64,000 nt of DNA. Origin: Garcia nutans. Its lineage: Eukaryota; Streptophyta; Magnoliopsida; Malpighiales; Euphorbiaceae. A program made the position numbers and the translations under genes. Positions 50,132-60,900 of this stretch are shown piece after piece. The stretch lies in assembly GCA_947685225.1 (NCBI GenBank), contig CANTUV010000010.1:4340001-4404000 (forward strand), written 5' to 3'. How positions within the stretch are numbered: the stretch's first letter is position 1; each line of letters opens with the position of its first letter. The notes under the pieces are model-generated. The model worked only from the letters and a program-made list of their open reading frames with translations, was not told the DNA's origin and made no database searches.

Positions 50132-50999
50132 GAGTGGCAGATGTAAGCTTAAACTGATTTGGTTAAAGGTGGTCTAAAATGATCTTATGATGTTATATCT
50201 ATCAGAAGAGATCACCCTAAATTGTATTGAGTGGGAAAGAAGAATCCATATAGCCGACTTCAATTGATTTGAGATTAAGGCTTAGTTGAGTTGAGAGAGT
50301 TGAGAGTTTCTTTTTCTGCATAAACATTGTCTTTTGTAAGATTTCTAATGTCTCTTCCTTGTGTTCTTGCTGCATATATATATATTTGCAGGATTGATCC
50401 ACATTTGCCCGAAATGCCTATAGTTTATGCCAGTGATGCCTTCTTGAAATTGACAGGTATTCATAACTTTTATGATAGCATAATCTGCTAATACAAGTCA
50501 TTATTGATGGTTAATTTTTTCGGTTCACATTAGATTGATCCATAGTTTATGGTGCATGAACGACTGAACAATATGAAATTGCTTAGCTACTTGTCTATTT
50601 TGTTATATGCATAGGCTATGCTAGGCATGAAGTGTTGGGCCGCAACTGTAGATTTTTAAGTGGAGTTGAAACCGATTGCTTGATTCTCAAGCAGGTAGAA
50701 CTTTCCTATTTTCCATTTAAGTCTAGATTTTTTTTTTCATGTGTGCTAACTGGGAATGGAGTTTTGGTTGATTGAATTGTTGAATGTTTTCAGATAACGG
50801 AAAGTATTCAAGCTGAGCAAGCATGCACAGTACGTATCTTAAATTACAGGTTGACACTTTTAACTGTTCTTCCAATGTGTTCGGTAAAAATAGAGTTCTT
50901 TGGTTATGAATAGTGGTTTTTCCTCTTTTATTTAGGAAGAATAAGAGTACATTTTGGAATCTTCTTCGTATATCACCTGTTCGTAATGCCACTGGAAAG

Positions 51000-53861
51000 G
51001 TACTTTGCAAGCACAAACTTCTCTTATTATCTAATTTTCATACTGTTCACTGTTTGCTGTTGTGATAGATATAAAACCTTTTGATGTCGTGAATTATGTG
51101 GCTTGATTCGGAGCAGTTGAAAATGTTTATTCTATTAAATTTTATTTGGTTTTTTTTTATGATTTTGAGCTAAGATAAACGTATTTTGCTGTACGCCTTC
51201 AAATTCAGGTCTTGATCAGGTTGCCAGGAAAAAAATAAGGTTGAGAATGACTTTGGGCAATTTAGGGAAAACTACTTGCATGTCCCTTGGTTTTCAGGTT
51301 TAGCAAGTACCATAAAACCAAATGAATTCTTAAGGATCCTATAAATATACTCAAATCAAATAGTAAAGCTCCTTAGCTACATACATGATTAATCTATGTT
51401 GCATGCTTGGTGCTTGGTTTCCACGAACTTGTTACTGGAATTTAATTATGCTCATTTTTCTTTTTTCTCTTTGTGTGATCAATCCCTATGGCTGGTCAGT
51501 TGTAATAAATATAATATTTTCTTTTCACCATTGCTGGTTCTAATGAATAGAAATGTACAATTGGTGATTCTATGTTTCTCTTCATATGTGGACAAGATAT
51601 GTTTTTAAATCTAAGTGTTTGTAAAGGCTGTTATACCTGCAACCAACTAATTTCAATTTGATTCTGCCCCCAGTCCCCCTCTACCCTTATTTTACCTAGC
51701 CTCAACTAATAAATTCTTTCCTAACTCTCTGTTCACTATTTGATCTTCTGATGATTATTGTTGGCAAAACAAGCACAAATGCGGTTCATTAGGAATATCA
51801 CTGCACATCGCTCTTTTTTTAAAAACTAACAGGGGCCAAATTGACAGTTTTGAGTGTGGAGTAGCTTGAGAATTGTCATTTGTATTGCTGGAGGTAAAGT
51901 CCTGATATCAGCACTAAAAGTGTGAGAGAATGTTAGACTGTAGAATTATGCCCATCAAACTTTCTTCATGATTTTTGCTTATTTTGCTGTCTGCAATAAA
52001 CTCAATGTTAAACGTATATCATGCCCATCAAACTGATGTGGCTTTTCCAGGAAAAAAAAAGTCCTATAGTAAACTAGATGGTCAGTCGGTTGATTGTAAA
52101 TTTTTTTGTGGTACCTCTAACTTAATCTGGTTATTTAGTTAGTTGATGGGGTGAAACTACAAATGATACATAATCAGGTCAGTCGGTTGATTGTAAATTT
52201 TTTTGTGGTACCTCTAACTTAATCTGATTATTTAGTTAGTTGATGGGGTGAAACTACAAATGATACCCCTGATTACGTTTTGACAGTGATCCCCTAAATA
52301 CATTTTTCATAATGATTAAATGATTCAAGGTGTTACCTTCATTTGGACTGTGCTTCATTTTTATTTGACCATGGGGGATACCATGTCAATCGTGCTGATG
52401 CAGGGAGTAGGAAAAATTTTCAAACAGTTTTTTCTAGTTACCCTTTGTTTCTGTTACTTTCAATTGGGACATGATTCCTGTTCAGCTTTATCAGGCAACT
52501 TCCAGCATACATGATTTTTGCAAATCTTTCTTCTTCTATCGATTTCCTGTGTGTTTTCTTTTTTTCTTTTGTTTCCCATTGAAATATAGCTCTCAGTGTT
52601 GCATGTTACGGAGCTTTTTAATCACCACAATGCTTGTTTTGCACAGGAAATCAGGTGGTGGTTCAGATTGACATTTTAAGCATGTATCTTAGAAATTCTT
52701 GATTAACTCCCTTCCTTTGTTGCTGTATCGATTTTGTCAATTTATCTAGGCCTAATCTTAAATATTTTAAAAAGATGAAAGATACCTTCAGCAATGAATA
52801 ATGGAGGTAGATAGAACCGTTGCTTTTTATGTTTTATGGGTTGTAAACAAAGGAAATATTGATGATAATGATAATAATGGTTTACATCTAAGTTGTCAGT
52901 GCCTGCAATTTAGCCAGTTGGTTCATAATCACATTAAACCCATTAGCATTTGGCTGTTTGTATGTAGGTGTTCTGCGGTCCCCCATTTTTCTGATTGTTT
53001 GAGTATTTCTTACGAGCATTGTGAGAATAGCAATATCAGTATCCTATTGTGTTGATAAGTTAAAATACTCGTCTTCACTGAATGAATTTATCATTTAGGG
53101 CAGTTGACAGTTCTCGTATTTTGGAAGTTTGGACGAAAAATATGGGCTTACCAATCTTCTGAAATCTTTGCTTTATTGCACATAATGATAGTTGAAGAAA
53201 CGAGAACTGTTGACTCTTAAAATATTAATTTAATCTTTACAAAATCAAGAAAAAGAAGAAAGTAAAGAATATGAGAAAAATAAACAATTTTTTGTTCTTG
53301 TTCTCCGGAAGCCACCCAGCACAACCTTTCTTTTTCTTTTTGTTTCTCTGTCTTTTCGGTGGCTCACAATTTGCACACACTGAGTCTCACCGAAGCTCTT
53401 CTTTTTCTTACTTCATATTAAAATATCAAAATTATAGATTTTTAAAATCCTCCAAAGTTTAATCAATAATGCGATTGAAATAAATCTGTCCATTAACTAA
53501 CCCATTGCTCTCAAGTTCAAATATTGTAAAACTTCAGCCAATCACCCGCGAGAATCAGAGACCGTCAACTTCCTAGCTTCTGGTAATGCATGCCTGCATG
53601 GAGCTTAAACTCCCATAATCCTACAAATAAAAACTCCATGATCAGTAAAATCAAACATTAATTCACAAGTTCACACATTCCGCGAGCAAATAAACCAAAA
53701 GCGTAATTCAGTTACTTGCAGATTTTTGAATGCCCGTATAGGTATATATACATCGCCAATCTATAGAAAAGCCTGCTGTTTTATAATAAAGAGAAGTTTT
53801 CTTCTCCAATATAAGCCTAAACCCCCTTTTCTCCCATTAACCCTATCAAGAAACAAAACCA
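51000..53861. other. Spacer after the LOV pseudogene
   Basis: I searched this stretch for the missing last LOV exon (expected to follow SPVRNATGK with an AYFVGVQ-like segment) and did not see one. No other gene is supported. A TATA-like TATATATA at 53743-53750 lies 112 bases before the ATG of the glyoxal-oxidase pseudogene and is probably its old promoter. Confidence 0.5.
52081..52265 (+). repeat. Tandem duplication, 97-bp period
   Basis: Copies start at 52081 and 52178 with gtcagtcggttgattgtaaa and run through gtggtacctctaacttaatc to gggtgaaactacaaatgata. They differ at very few positions (for example ctggtta versus ctgatta), so the duplication is recent. Confidence 0.88.
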
Positions 53862-55542
53862 ATGAGGATCATCAAGAACCAATCACTCCTCATCTTTCCT
53901 CTTCTTTTCACTTTCTTTTTGTTCTGTTCACTAAATCTTGCATACCCAACATTGTATTTCCCCACTATAACCGGCGGCAACTGGGTTCTTCTCCAAGAAA
54001 GCATAGGCATCTCTGCCATGCACATTCAGCTTCTCAAAAACAACAAGATGATAATCTTTGACCGGACCGACTTCGGCCTTTCGAACCTCTCTCTCCCATA
54101 CGGCAAATGCCGTTATAACGACGAACCGTAAAGCCAAAAGATTGCTCTGGGCATTCGGTTCTGTACGACATTGTTTCAATTACCTTTCGTCCATTAATGA
54201 TTTTAACAAACCCCTGGTGCTCATCAGGTTCAGTTGATTCCTCCGGCACTCTTATCCAAACCGGTGGAGACGGAAAAGGTGAAAGAGTGATTCGTTCATT
54301 TACTCCTTGTGATGATGATTCTTGCGACTGGGTTGAGCTTCCTAGTCCTCTTTTGAGTCGAAGATGGTATGCCAGTAATCAAATACTCCCTGATGGAAGA
54401 ATCATAATTGTCGGTGGCAGAAGGGTGTTCACATACGAATTTTACCCAAAAGATTCTCAAATAGGATACAATTTTCTTTTACCTTTATTGGCTAAGACCA
54501 GAGACCCAAAAGAAGAGAACAATCTTTACCCATTTTTGCATCTTTTACCTGAGGGAAATCTATTCATTTTCGCTAATAATCAATCCATTTCGTTTGATTA
54601 TCAAAGAAACAAAGTGATTAAAGAGTACCCAATTTTGCCTGGTGGTTCAAGAAACTTTCCTTGTACCGGCTCCTCTGTTTTGCTTCCTTTACAGTTAACT
54701 GGAGGGATTGATATTAATAAATCGCCGGAAACGGAGGTGATGATCTGCGGTGGCTCGCAGCCCGGTGCTTATATGAAAGCTCGCAGCAACCATGAGTACG
54801 TGGCGGCAAGCAATACATGTGGAAGATTAAAAGTGACCGCCCCGAATCCCGAATGGATCATGGAGCTTGTGCCAACTTCTCGGGTCATGAACGATATGTT
54901 ACTATTACCTATCGGTGACATTATCATTATCAACGGTGCTGCTAATGGCACAGCTGGCTGGAACATTGCAGTTAACCCGATTTTCTTCCCGGTCCTATAC
55001 AACCCGAGAGAAGATCCAATCCGGAGATTCGCCATCAGGAACCCGACGAATATTCCAAGAATGTACTACTCAACAGCAGCTCTTTTACCAGATGGCAGGA
55101 TCTTATTGGGCGGGAGCAATCCACACCCAAAATACAACTTCACAGAATATCTGTACAAGACCGATCTGAATTTGGAAGCGTTTTACCCGCCTTATATGGA
55201 CCCAATAAACTCTTTCTTAAGACCGTCAATTTTAATGGTGGAGTCAGTAAGGGGAATGGTGTCGTACAACGAAATGTTTTCGGTAAATTTCGTGTTGAAT
55301 TTTTACCGTCAGATTTGAAGATCTCCGATGTGTTAATAATATCGTCGTTTACTACGTACTCGTTCGCCGTGAATCAGAGGATGGTGGTTTTGAAGGTGAT
55401 AGGTGTACAGTTGTCAGTGTATGCTTAAAAAGTCAATGTGATTGGGCCCACACATGTTAATGTGGCCCCACCTGGGTATTATATGTTGTTTTTGGTCAAC
55501 GCTGGGATTCCTAGCCATGCTGTTTGGGTTAGGGTAAGATGA
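53862..55542 (+). pseudogene. Glyoxal/galactose-oxidase-like (aldehyde oxidase GLOX) pseudogene, intronless
   Basis: The 5' part is a secreted-protein start: a hydrophobic LLIFPLLFTFFLFCSLNLAY signal, then the beta-propeller of plant GLOX proteins (NWVLLQESIGISAMH, WCSSGSVDSSGTL, RRWYASNQILPDGRIIIVGGR, GGSNPHPKY) and a C-terminal domain (YSFAVNQRMVVLKV, APPGYYMLF, GIPSHAVW). These copper-radical enzymes oxidise aldehydes and make hydrogen peroxide in the wall. Breaks: a one-base loss near 54126 (stop at 54129 in the old frame), a one-base loss near 55295, and an in-frame TAA at 55426-55428. Both copper-ligand His sites are Tyr (codons 55067-55069 and 55357-55359). The Cys and Tyr of the radical site remain. 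There is no intron, which is usual for this family. Confidence 0.88.
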
Positions 55543-56718
55543 ATCCGATGCTTAGGATATTATTTCTTGTAATTTTTTTTATCTATTCTCTTTGGTTAAA
55601 TCAAAATATTAGCTGTAAATTTGAACTTGAAGCTAGGGTTGGCAATGGCTATAGAATGTATAAAAAGTATTATATCTGAATTTAAATCTATTTAATTTTT
55701 AAAATATTTAAATTTATTTAAATTTAATTATAGTTATATTCATATTCATCCTAAATCTGTTTAATATTATCTATTTAGTATCCGAACGCATTTAATTACA
55801 CATTTAAATATAAAAATATAAATTATAAATTATAATTTTTAATTAAATAATTATAAATAAATATTTAATATTAATATAATTTTATTAAAAATAATTTTAT
55901 ACCATATAATTTTATAATTAAAATAAAATATAATAATATATAATTAAAATTTTAATAAAATATAATTAAAATATAATCGGATTCCAATAATAAATATCTA
56001 ATGATTTATATTCAACTTCGACTCGATCTCATCACGAATTATAAAAATACTAATTATATCTATTTAAATCCGTTTATAAACTATCCATATTATATATAAA
56101 CGGATTAAGTATTCAAAAGTACCCATATTCAATCAGTTGCTACTCTTACTTGCAATTTGCGATGACAGCGGCAATCTATTTCTTAACTTGATAAATAGAT
56201 TTTAAGTTCTAATTTCATGCTTTAATATTATAAAATATTAATATTTGTACTAAATTCGACTCCTAATTTGGAACAACTTAAACAGATAATTTTAATTCTA
56301 TAAGAGAAATTCGTATTACAGAAATAAATTGAAGAAACATGTACTATCTTTTTTTTTTAAACCTAACATATGCAACGTAATGTCAAAGTTTATATATAGT
56401 TTAAACAATAAACGGCTCTTCCTCATCAAAGTTAATATATATATATATATGTATATTGTGATTTTTCACTTCTGTGTGACAAACTATTTTTCCATTTTAA
56501 AATATTAAAAGATTTTAAATAAAAAATTTTTCTTTTCATAAATTTAAAATAACAGACATACTAAATGTGTAATTATCAAGAAATTTATTTAAGAAAATCA
56601 GTGAAAATCTAAAAAATAAAAAATATATACGAAAAGGAACAATTGAAGATGAAAAGAACACAATAAAAAACCTAAAAATTTAAAAGTCAAAGAATGCAAT
56701 GAGTGGAAATGAAAAGCA
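55543..56718. other. AT-rich spacer
   Basis: Nothing coding is supported. 55680-56110 is AT-rich with repeated ttaaa(t)ttt and aaatccgttt-like words, and may be a decayed repeat. An (at)n run lies near 56435-56450. Confidence 0.5.
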
Positions 56719-57369
56719 GGCTGTAATTAAACCGAGTTTGTTATAAAATAGTCGAGTTTAAACTCAAATTCAAATAGAGTTTAAGTCGAGTCTGAACTTA
56801 TATTGAGCTAGTTAATATATCATTTATTTCAAAGTTGAATTCGGGTTTAATTTAAATAAGTTAAATGAGCTAAATTAATTTATTTCAATTTTTATTTGCC
56901 TTTTTCATATTTTCATAGAAGATATACTAAAATTATATTTTTTCTTATAAAAGAGGAATAATATAATTATATATTAATAAAAATAAAATATTATATTATT
57001 ATAATTTTATATTTTATTATAAATTACTTCGTTATTTTATATTTTATATTATTTAATTATTTATCATATATAGCATATATTAATAAATTATATAAATTAA
57101 ATTAATAAAAAAATTAATATATCCATATATATAATTTAATATACATAAATTAAATTATATATATTTTTAATCTAATATAATAATTAAATTAGCTTATGAG
57201 CTTAATCCACGAGCTTTTTAAATAAGTCAGTTCACAAGCTAACGAGCCGAATATTTCTTAATTTTAGCTTGACTCATTTAATAAACGAGTATTTCGAACT
57301 AGAACTTGAACGAGTTTTTATAGAGTCGAAATTTAAGTCATATTTAAATAACTTGACTCATTTATAGTC
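56719..57369. mobile_element. MITE-like element, second and inverted copy of the 35.6-36.2 kb repeat
   Basis: Reverse-complemented, its right part matches 35649 onwards: gagtcaag, actcgtt(c)a, tactcg, ggctcgttagcttg, gacttatttaaaaa(g)ctcgtg, then gattaaaaatatatataatt. The ends read ggctgtaattaaaccgag and, inverted, gactataaatgagtcaag, an imperfect terminal inverted repeat. On both sides lies the word tgcaatgagtg (56695-56705 and 57410-57420), a direct repeat in similar AT context. No ORF is present. Confidence 0.65.
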
Positions 57370-57419
57370 TTAATAAAAAGTAGCAAATAAAAATTTAAAA
57401 ATAAAAAAAATGCAATGAG

Positions 57420-57491
57420 TGAAGATACAAGGTATCAATCCCTGTACCTCTTGCATACCAAGCGAACACTCTACATCTGAGCTACATACCC
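57420..57491 (-). pseudogene. tRNA-Ala pseudogene
   Basis: The minus strand reads GGGTATGTAGCTCAGATG, TAGAGTGTTCGCTTGGTATG, CAAGAGGTACAGGGATTGAT, ACCTTGTATCTTCA. It follows plant tRNA-Ala over the whole length, including A box (TAGCTCAGATG) and B box (GGGATTGATACC). It lacks one G in the D loop. Several changes are C-to-T or G-to-A, which break stem pairs, and the anticodon triplet has become GGT instead of AGC. It is therefore not a working tRNA. It may be a stand-alone pseudogene or the head of a SINE. Confidence 0.7.
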
Positions 57492-57583
57492 ACCTTGCTC
57501 TGGTATTAAACATTTAATTTCTTTAGCTTTATCTCTCTTATTTAACTTTATTTCCACTACTTCCTTGAAAAATCTTGAATATA

Positions 57584-57612
57584 CAGATATATATATATAT
57601 ATATATATATAT
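57584..57612 (+). repeat. (AT)n microsatellite
   Basis: About 14 perfect AT units lie downstream of the NPF gene's 3' end. No function is implied. Confidence 0.85.
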
Positions 57613-57983
57613 TAGGCCTTTGGGTTTCAAAGGCTCATTGTTTTTTGATACTACAGTTATCAGTAGAAAATTATCATTCAATTAATTCTCTTAACAAATT
57701 GAACAAAGCTAATTTCTCACTATTTCTTGAGAAGAGAAATATTGATTACAAGATAAAAATTACTCTAAACCCATGCTTTGCTCCGTCACTTTCTTAATCT
57801 CCTAGTATATAACATAGTATATCCCCAAAAAGGGTTGCTTGCTCTGCCTCCTATTCTTAAATCTTAATACAAAACCATTAAATTTCATGTGATATAAACA
57901 AAACCCATACATACTCTCCTATAGCTAATCTATGATAAAAATTGAACTCTTACTCTTTTTTTTCCCTAATTTTTACTGATTAA

Positions 57984-60900
57984 TTAATTAGCTGTTGTTG
58001 ATCTATATTTATACCAATTGGCCCAGTAAAGGTAATGTAAGAAATTCACAACACTTAATAGACACATGAGCCAGTAGAATCTTTCAAGGTAATAGTGATT
58101 TATGTTGCTGCCGGAGAGCCATGGTCTGTGCTCGAAGTTACCTGTAATATTGTTTATTATTGATACAATTACTGAACTGAGATAGTACCCCATTGCCAAT
58201 GAAGCCCAAGAAAGAGAAGTTGCCAAAGATCTCATTTTTGTGGGTGCCTCTGTAAAGAAGAATTCTAGTAGCCCGGCCAAAGTGAAAAGATCTGCTGATC
58301 CCAAGAACAAGTACTGAAACGCAATCCAAAAGAATGTAATTGGCAATGGATTGGTTGCGTCAAGCAGTCCTGAATCTGTAGCAACTCTCTTTCGCTTGAT
58401 TTCGACTAAAGCTGCTACAACCATTGCTATTATAGAAAGAAGTAAACCAATCCCAATTCTTTGCAGATGAGTAATGCCCATTTCAGATTTGGTTACTTTC
58501 CTGGCGAATGGAATAATAAAATGGTCATAAATTGGTGCTAGGATCATAATGAAGACTACAGGGAATATGGGAAGCGAAGCAGGGGGGACTTTCAAAGAAC
58601 CAAGCTTGGTATTCATGGTGGCTGCTTGTTGCACAGAAAATGTGGAGAGCTGAGCAAGGCAGCAATTGAGCATGATTGTGCAAGCAAATATCGGGAGGAT
58701 TTTCACCACAACCTTAACATCTTCTATTTCTTGTACAGTACATTCTAAGGCAGAGTGGACTGGATCTTTCACCATTGCTTTGTTTAACCAACTGAAGCTT
58801 TTTGTAGAAGTTTCAGCGGGTGACATTTCTTTAGAACTTTCTTTTGATTCCTCACTGCTTAGGGTTGGATTGAAAGGGCTAGAGTTCAAATTTGCTACAG
58901 CATTGCTTTGACTTCTACTCATGCAAGTGTTAATAGCAGCAGCAACCAAAACCTGTTCAATAAAAACTCATGAGGCATGGACGCTGACTGAAACAGGACA
59001 CAAACACACTGACACAAGTATTTTTATAAATATAGAGGTGAATATTGTAGTCCTGTAGTAATAATAACATACCTTGATAATGGTTGTCAAGGGACTTCCA
59101 GAAGGTATCTTGTTCCTGTAAGTGGGCGCGCCAACAAGGAAAATAGGGATAGACAAAAAAATTGCAATGGTAGAGATTCCAAAGCCCCATTCCCAGCCTT
59201 TATTATCTTCAACCCAAACAACAAATGTGACTGCAATTAAGGCTCCACAAGAGAGACAGAAGACAAAGTAATTGAAGAAAGTTGATCTCTGTTTCCTTCC
59301 TTGTGGTGTGCTCTCATCAAATTGCTCTGCACCATGTGCTGGTAAGGAGCCCTTTATCCCTCCAACACCAAGTGCCACCAAATACAGTCCTGAAAACAGC
59401 ATTGCTGCCTTTGCACCATCTACTTCTTGGCAGGGAATGTTGGGGTTTGCTGGGTTACATGCTGGTGGCTTTAGGGAAGCTGACCGAGCTTGCACTGTGA
59501 GTACCACCAACCCCTGTCAAAAGATAAATTAAAGAATACCATTATCATCATAACTCTAATTTGGCTTTTCTTTTTTTAAAAAGAAAAAAGTTAATTTGGT
59601 TTCCACTGAGAAAATCAAACATGGAATCTAACAATTCTGAAAACAACTCTAAATACGGGTTAATGGCAGCATGATATGAGAATCAACTAATTCTGAAAGT
59701 GAACTAAAAGAAGTAAAAGTGGGGTCCGTAGGCCACGTGTTGATTGTTGATTCCCACCTCAGCTATTGGACTGATTTAGCAGCAGAGAAAGTGACTCGTA
59801 AACAAGACATGTCACATTACATATTTATGTAAAAATGTTAGCTGCCAAATGACGCATTTCCTTCACAAATTATTTGCAACTCTCAAAAATGTTATTTTAT
59901 TCCCTCTCACAATATTTATGAACCCCTCTTACGTGGGATTCTTAGCAACTTGTACTTTATCAAAAGCGAATGTCAAATATTTTCTTTATTTTTACTTGAT
60001 AGTTTTTATTTATTATATATATATAGTTGATAACCAATCCTACGTATGGATACCATAAAATTCACTAATTTAGGAAAACGATGAAGCCTCTTACTTATCC
60101 ACATGTACATAATAGCTAGGCTGACACAAAACAAGGTTCATGGACCTACAGAGTGGTGTATTTGATACATATATATGGCTATAAATACTTACAGAAGAAA
60201 ATCCACAGGATAAAATGGGATTATTTATCCACTAATTGCATATAGGCATGAACAGACCAAGACTTACTATATCTCAGACAAAGACCACACTTGGTGCTAC
60301 CATTTGATGGCTAGCTACACGTGGCAACCAAAGGCTTTGCTATTGGAACATTTGTCACTTAGAACTGGGTCACCTTAAAGTCTGGTATTTGAGACAAAAT
60401 ATTATGATGCAAATAAGACAAATAATATATATATTATATAATAATATAACATGTCGATTAATTTTTATTTAAGAAAAAAAAAGAAGTTTCTATTTGTGCT
60501 GGCAAAGAGCCAAGGACACAAAAAAAAGTAAACAACTATGGGGTCCTCAAGGACTCACTGTGATTGGGTAGTAGGACCTATGTCTTATATATGGTTTTTT
60601 TGAATGATTTATTAACCACTTATTGCAAAATGCTACTCTTTTGCTTACCATTTTTTCTCATCACCGATTAATAATATTATTTTATTACTTTTTTTTCTCC
60701 TTTAATTTATTTACACATAATTATAAAACGCTATTCATTAAGAGAATATATGAATTATTTGAAATTTAAATTTGTGCATAAATAAGTTTAAATCGTTAAT
60801 ATTTTATTGTTTTAAAAATAATTTATATTATGTAAATTTTACACATGAAGGACAGTTTTATCTTGATAAATGGTTAAGAAGAAGAAGAGAAGTCGTTTTG

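Larger units (their letters stand above)
47038..50305 (+). mobile_element. RTE-type LINE, near full length, with 18-bp target duplication
   Basis: The element sits between identical 18-bp copies of gtttctttttctgcataa (47020-47037 and 50306-50323). It carries an apurinic endonuclease and a reverse transcriptase in RTE order. Its 3' end (ccatatagccgacttcaatt, then gagattaaggcttagttgag) is the known plant RTE end, closed by a ttgag-type simple repeat. Length is 3268 bp. The reverse transcriptase is broken, so it cannot move by itself now. It is in the same orientation as the host pseudogene, inside an intron. Confidence 0.92.
45953..50999 (+). pseudogene. Twin-LOV (PAS/LOV, TLP1-like) photoreceptor pseudogene
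   Basis: Recognisable exons are 45953-46502, 46788-46993, 50392-50456, 50615-50694, 50794-50849 and 50936-50999. LOV1 contains ITDPCICGHPIVFAS, GRNGRIFQRP and NYRKDGTPFW; LOV2 contains VYASDAFLKLTG, GRNCRFLSGVETD and NYRKNKSTFWNLL. LOV domains bind FMN and form a Cys-flavin adduct in blue light; LOV2 keeps the Cys, LOV1 has Gly. Decay: in-frame TAG at 46439, TAG at 46886, a frameshift near 46904-46912 (after IGKLV the frame resumes as GKRCSLPGAGL), and no exon for the usual C-terminus after 50999. A LINE lies in the intron 46994-50391. The start is the ATG at 45953, giving MDSHLALIEQSFNTRYS as in relatives. Confidence 0.85.

Noticed and set aside
54769..55035. Minus-strand and shifted ORFs within the GLOX pseudogene
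   Set aside because: Shadows of the main frame, which carries all family motifs.
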